From positions 1 to 7,140 of the forward strand of contig JNXU01001699.1 in NCBI GenBank assembly GCA_000715685.1: DNA of 7,140 nucleotides, given 5' to 3'. The position numbers and the translations under genes were made by a program. Below the pieces are notes generated by a model. It was not told the origin of the DNA, did no database searches, and saw only the letters and a program-made list of their open reading frames with translations. Positions within the stretch are counted from its first letter, which is position 1. Each line of letters begins with the position of its first letter. Positions 4,232-7,140 of this stretch are shown piece after piece. Origin of the DNA: Streptomyces lilacinus (lineage in GTDB: Bacteria; Actinomycetota; Actinomycetes; Streptomycetales; Streptomycetaceae).

Positions 4232-7140
4232 TTAGCCGATGTCGAATTGATTCATTTCGTAGCCGCCGTACGCGCTGCCCTTGGGATTGCCCTTGATCAG
4301 GACGTAGTCTAGCTTCCCGTTGTTCAGCGCTTCCATCAGCTGTTTCGCCAGGCCCGTCTCACCGCGCTTGACCATCTGACCGATGATTACTTCGAAGTAC
4401 TCGCGCGTACCCTGGCTGACGCGCTTGCCCTTCGTCAGGCCTTCCCGGTCACCGAGCTCGGTCGATGTCGAGGACTTGGCCTCGACGACCACCATCCGGT
4501 CCTTCTTCGGGTCATGCCATATCTGGTCGAAGCGGTTGTTTCCGGGCGCCCTGTCGTCGAGTCGGACGGCATCCGGGTAGTGGTCCGGTATCGCATGGAA
4601 TTCGGCGGCGTTCTCGCCGAACATCTCGCTCTTCTTCGTCGAGTCGGCAATCGCTTCGGAACGTTTCTTCAGCGCCTCGTCGTACTGCGCCTTCAGCTCG
4701 TCCGTGGGATTGGCCTCCCACGCGGCCTTGGCCGCCTTGGCATCGGCCTTCGCCGAAGTGGCGGCATCGATCGCGGCACGCCGCTCGGCTGCCGCCTGAC
4801 GGAGCGTCGCCTCGTGCTCGGGGAGCACGGTGGACGGCTTGCCCGGAATGGCCTCGGGAAGCTTGTACTTCGGCGGATCCGCCTGCATGGCGTCGCTGGC
4901 CGCGATCCACCGGCCCTGCTCGCCCGTCTCGTCCCACCTCAGGATGGGCAGCAGGTTGCCGTTCTCGTCCCTGGCCGTCTTCCTGTGCCTGTGACCGTCG
5001 CTCCGGTAGTAGTCGTCGAACCACACCGGGTCGGTATTGGCCTTCTCGACCTGCTTGCGGATGACTTCGCGCTGTTCCTCGGGGGTGAGCGGCTTCTCCT
5101 CCTTCTTCCCCCCGCCGTGCTCCGGCTCGTGGCCGTCGGCCGTGTGGTGGGGGCCTCCGGCGGGGCCCTCACCGTGCGGTCCCTCGTGCGGGGCCTGCGC
5201 GTCATCAGCGTGGTGAGCCGGGTCGTCGGCGTGGTGACCGGCGTCGTCACCGTGACGGGCCGGGTGGGGCTCGTTCTCGCCGTCGTGGCGCGATGCGGGG
5301 GCGTCGTCGCCGTGCCGCGCCGGGCCGGAGCCGTGCGGAGTGCCGTCGTTGCCGTGGGCGCCGCCGTGGGGCTCGCCGTGAGGGCCGGAGGGGTGGCCAC
5401 CCGCGCCCGTGCCCGGGGTGTCGTGCGGGGTGTGCGCCGAGGTGTTCGGGCTCCCGTCCGCGGACGAGTGGCCGTGCGAACCGCCACTGTGCGGCGGCTG
5501 GGAACCGCCTCCGCCGGCGTGGCCGGCACCGTGCTCCGCGCCTCGTCCGCCCGACGGCAGTGACGATTCTGCGGCGGCGCGACCGCCCGCGTGGGCGGCG
5601 GAGTTCTCCGCGGCACCGGCGCCACCGCCGTGGGCACCGCTGTGGGCAGCACCGTCCACGCCGCCCCGGCCCACGCCGTGCGGGGCCGCGTTGTCGGCGA
5701 GGCCGCCGGGGCCGCTGCCCGCGTGGCCGGAGGGCGGCGTGTGCGAGCCGCCTCCGCCGACATGGGCGGCGTTGTCCGCGCTGCCGACGCCCGCGTGGGC
5801 GTAGGCGGGCTGCTCGACCGGAGCGCCAACGTGGGACGGCGTATTCGTGGACGCGGCGATCTGCTGGTGCGCGGCCCGGTCGGCGGCCGATGCCTCGACG
5901 GGGATGGGGTTCTCGTGAGGCTTGCCCTCCGGCGTCACCATCCGGCCGTTCTCGTGCAGGATCGTTCCGTCAGGCATCTGCACCGACTTGTCGGGCAGCG
6001 CGGTCGGCGTGCCGTGGGCCGGCGTGCCGTGGGTCTCCGGCGCCTTGGGGGCGCTGGGTACGTCGGCGGTCGTGGCCGGATGCGAGACGCTCGGGGTGCC
6101 GGCGGTGTGCGGCGCGCTCGGCGCCGCCGCGCCGGCGGCGTGGGTCGTGTTCGGCACGTCGACGGAGTGCGGTGCGCTCGGCGCCGCGGCCGCAGCGGCA
6201 TGGGTCGTGCCCGGCGCGGCGTGCGTCACGCCCGGACCGTCGACGAGGTGCACCCCGGTGGGCGCGGCGCCGACGTGCGCCGCGTTGACGGATATGTCGT
6301 GGGGGAGGGAAAGGCCGACCGGAGCGACCTTGGGGCCGCCGATGGTGTTCCTGAGACCGGCCATGATGTCGCCGACCTTGGGAACCGAGATGTTGAGGGC
6401 GCCCATGCCCTTGCCGAGGCCCTTGGCGATATAGGTCATGGGGTCGATGACCTTGCCGACCTTGCCCGCCACGCTCGCGACCTTCGCGACCGTGCCCGCC
6501 TTGGCGACATTGCCGGCACCCGTGATGGACGTCAGCACGTTGAACGTCACCGCGCCCGCCGCACGAGCGGGATTCTTGCTCCACTCGTCCCACGCCAGCA
6601 TCGCCTTGCCGGCCTCACGAGCCACCTTCTTCGAATCCTGCACGAACTTCGGCAGCATCGAATCCGGAATCGCCCGACCGATCGGGCTGGAATAGACAGC
6701 GACACCGACCGCGAGCATGCCCAGACCCTTCCAGGCATTCTTCATCGCGTCCCAGCCGTCAAACCCGACCAGCGTCCCCAGACCCTTGATCGTGCCCCAG
6801 ACACCATCGACGATCAGACCGTCCCAGACGAACGACTTCACCCAATGGCCGACCTCGTACCAGTGATGCCGCTCCTCCTCCGGCTCACCCCACGGCACCT
6901 TCGCATGCTTCAAGTCATCAGCCTTGAAGCCATACATGTTGTCCTTGTGAGAACCGTCATCGGCGATGAAATGCGTACCACCCACAAGACCCGTGATCTT
7001 GTTGGCGGCACGCCGCTCGGCTTCGTAGAACGCGGCGACCGTCTCGTCGATGTCGCTACGAATCCGCTTCTGGTGATCGACCTTCTTCTCGTCGTACGCC
7101 CAGTCCTCGTCACCCTTGACCGAACTCACGAACTTCTCGG
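4232..7140 (-). CDS. Polymorphic toxin with C-terminal PD-(D/E)XK nuclease-like domain, 5' end outside window
   Basis: Large multidomain toxin, partial: the frame is open at the right edge (EKF precedes GTG 7129) and that GTG lacks a strong ribosome binding site, so the true start lies outside. Numbering from 7129: residues 1-100, helical and charged (IADDGSHKDNMYGF, HHWYEVGHWVKSFVWDGL); 100-150, Gly/Trp-rich amphipathic to hydrophobic; 185-235, NPARAAGAVTFNVLTSITGAG and a Lys/Ala/Gly-rich helix. These recall the conserved scaffold of Streptomyces WXG/T7SS-type toxins. Residues 280-675 are low-complexity linker, 770-835 a charged Ala-rich helix. The last 130 residues are the likely effector: D868 (RFDQIW) and E883-x-K885 (VVVEAKSS) fit a restriction-endonuclease-fold active site, followed by QGTREY (906-911) and a conserved-looking end (DYVLIKGNPK...GYEMNQFDIG). 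The target is probably DNA or RNA. Two Imm49 genes follow. The toxin role is well supported; the nuclease subtype is unresolved. Confidence 0.85.
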   Translation of the reverse strand, partial: EKFVSSVKGDEDWAYDEKKVDHQKRIRSDIDETVAAFYEAERRAANKITGLVGGTHFIADDGSHKDNMYGFKADDLKHAKVPWGEPEEERHHWYEVGHWVKSFVWDGLIVDGVWGTIKGLGTLVGFDGWDAMKNAWKGLGMLAVGVAVYSSPIGRAIPDSMLPKFVQDSKKVAREAGKAMLAWDEWSKNPARAAGAVTFNVLTSITGAGNVAKAGTVAKVASVAGKVGKVIDPMTYIAKGLGKGMGALNISVPKVGDIMAGLRNTIGGPKVAPVGLSLPHDISVNAAHVGAAPTGVHLVDGPGVTHAAPGTTHAAAAAAPSAPHSVDVPNTTHAAGAAAPSAPHTAGTPSVSHPATTADVPSAPKAPETHGTPAHGTPTALPDKSVQMPDGTILHENGRMVTPEGKPHENPIPVEASAADRAAHQQIAASTNTPSHVGAPVEQPAYAHAGVGSADNAAHVGGGGSHTPPSGHAGSGPGGLADNAAPHGVGRGGVDGAAHSGAHGGGAGAAENSAAHAGGRAAAESSLPSGGRGAEHGAGHAGGGGSQPPHSGGSHGHSSADGSPNTSAHTPHDTPGTGAGGHPSGPHGEPHGGAHGNDGTPHGSGPARHGDDAPASRHDGENEPHPARHGDDAGHHADDPAHHADDAQAPHEGPHGEGPAGGPHHTADGHEPEHGGGKKEEKPLTPEEQREVIRKQVEKANTDPVWFDDYYRSDGHRHRKTARDENGNLLPILRWDETGEQGRWIAASDAMQADPPKYKLPEAIPGKPSTVLPEHEATLRQAAAERRAAIDAATSAKADAKAAKAAWEANPTDELKAQYDEALKKRSEAIADSTKKSEMFGENAAEFHAIPDHYPDAVRLDDRAPGNNRFDQIWHDPKKDRMVVVEAKSSTSTELGDREGLTKGKRVSQGTREYFEVIIGQMVKRGETGLAKQLMEALNNGKLDYVLIKGNPKGSAYGGYEMNQFDIG
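4235..4624 (-). other. Toxin effector domain, restriction-endonuclease-like fold
   Basis: This is the C-terminal 130 or so residues of the toxin. Its order is helix (SEMFGENAAEFHAIPDHYP), strand with D868, strand with E883-x-K885, then a helix bearing Q906 and Y911, and a terminal strand VLIKGNPK. The D-x(14)-ExK spacing is typical of PD-(D/E)XK nucleases. The exact Tox-REase family cannot be named from sequence alone. Confidence 0.6.
5105..6292 (-). other. Low-complexity Ala/Gly/His/Pro linker of the toxin
   Basis: About 396 residues (280-675) dominated by Ala, Gly, His, Pro, Ser and Asp. It contains GGGSH/GGGSQ runs, many HG and AH dipeptides, and an Asp/His block at 604-662. One ordered-looking island (SVQMPDGTILHENGRMVTPE, 382-401) resembles the PDGT...G units seen in other Streptomyces toxins. 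GC content reaches about 83% (counted at 5581-5640), against about 60-63% in the C-terminal and N-terminal samples. It probably acts as a flexible spacer between the export scaffold and the nuclease. Confidence 0.75.
6089..6208 (-). repeat. 60-bp in-frame tandem repeat in the toxin linker
   Basis: Two 60-base units (6149-6208 and 6089-6148) encode 20-residue repeats that begin TTHAA and contain AAAPSAPH (residues 308-327 and 328-347). A degraded third unit follows, beginning VSHPA and containing PSAP. The period is exact on the DNA: GGCGCGCTCG at 6111 and GGTGCGCTCG at 6171. Confidence 0.7.

Noticed and set aside
4514..5563. Plus-strand open frame rich in Val, Arg and Gly opposite the toxin.
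   Set aside because: Its composition mirrors the low-complexity linker on the other strand; it has no recognisable domain and no clear start signal.
5293..6288. Arg-rich plus-strand frame of 331 codons.
   Set aside because: Antisense of the Ala/Gly/His linker, with an implausible amino-acid composition.
5105..6292. Possible CRISPR-like or regulatory repeat array in the high-GC region.
   Set aside because: The repeats are irregular, in frame, and explained by repetitive Ala/Gly/His codons of the linker. There are no unique spacers between conserved repeats.

Overview
The window looks like accessory chromosome of a high-GC actinomycete, most likely Streptomyces or a close relative. The coding DNA is very GC-rich (about 60-83% in 60-base samples counted by hand), GTG starts are common, and the proteins recall Streptomyces families: a T7SS/WXG-type polymorphic toxin scaffold, Imm49 immunity proteins and a CxxC zinc-ribbon membrane protein. 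These assignments come from recognising motifs, not from a search.

The right two thirds, on the minus strand, is a polymorphic toxin-immunity locus. A large toxin gene runs off the right edge (4232 to beyond 7140). In protein order it has a conserved actinobacterial export/trafficking region, a long Ala/Gly/His/Pro-rich linker with short internal repeats, a charged helical segment, and a C-terminal domain of about 130 residues with a PD-(D/E)XK nuclease-like signature. Two tandem paralogous Imm49-family immunity genes follow closely (3352-4209 and 2480-3334), with spacings that suggest one operon. A perfect 14-bp hairpin (2435-2466) lies behind them.

Beyond the hairpin, on the same strand, is an unrecognised acidic 235-residue protein (1693-2400). 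It may be another member of the immunity cassette. It converges on a plus-strand gene (794-1645) for an ATP-grasp protein that resembles the R2K clade. An 11-bp stem-loop (1661-1688) sits between the two stops and could end transcription in both directions.

The left end holds a minus-strand gene for a small Pro/Gln-rich zinc-ribbon membrane protein (131-676), divergent from the ATP-grasp gene. Positions 1-130 have no convincing gene; they contain an 8-bp inverted repeat and a 13-base motif that recurs in the divergent promoter region.

The toxin would presumably be exported to attack nucleic acid in competing cells while the adjacent immunity proteins protect the producer and its kin. The most interesting points are the duplicated immunity gene, the unidentified third gene, the unusual His/Asp-rich linker and the nearby R2K-like ATP-grasp enzyme. 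R2K/CDC123-like enzymes have been proposed to act in biological conflict.
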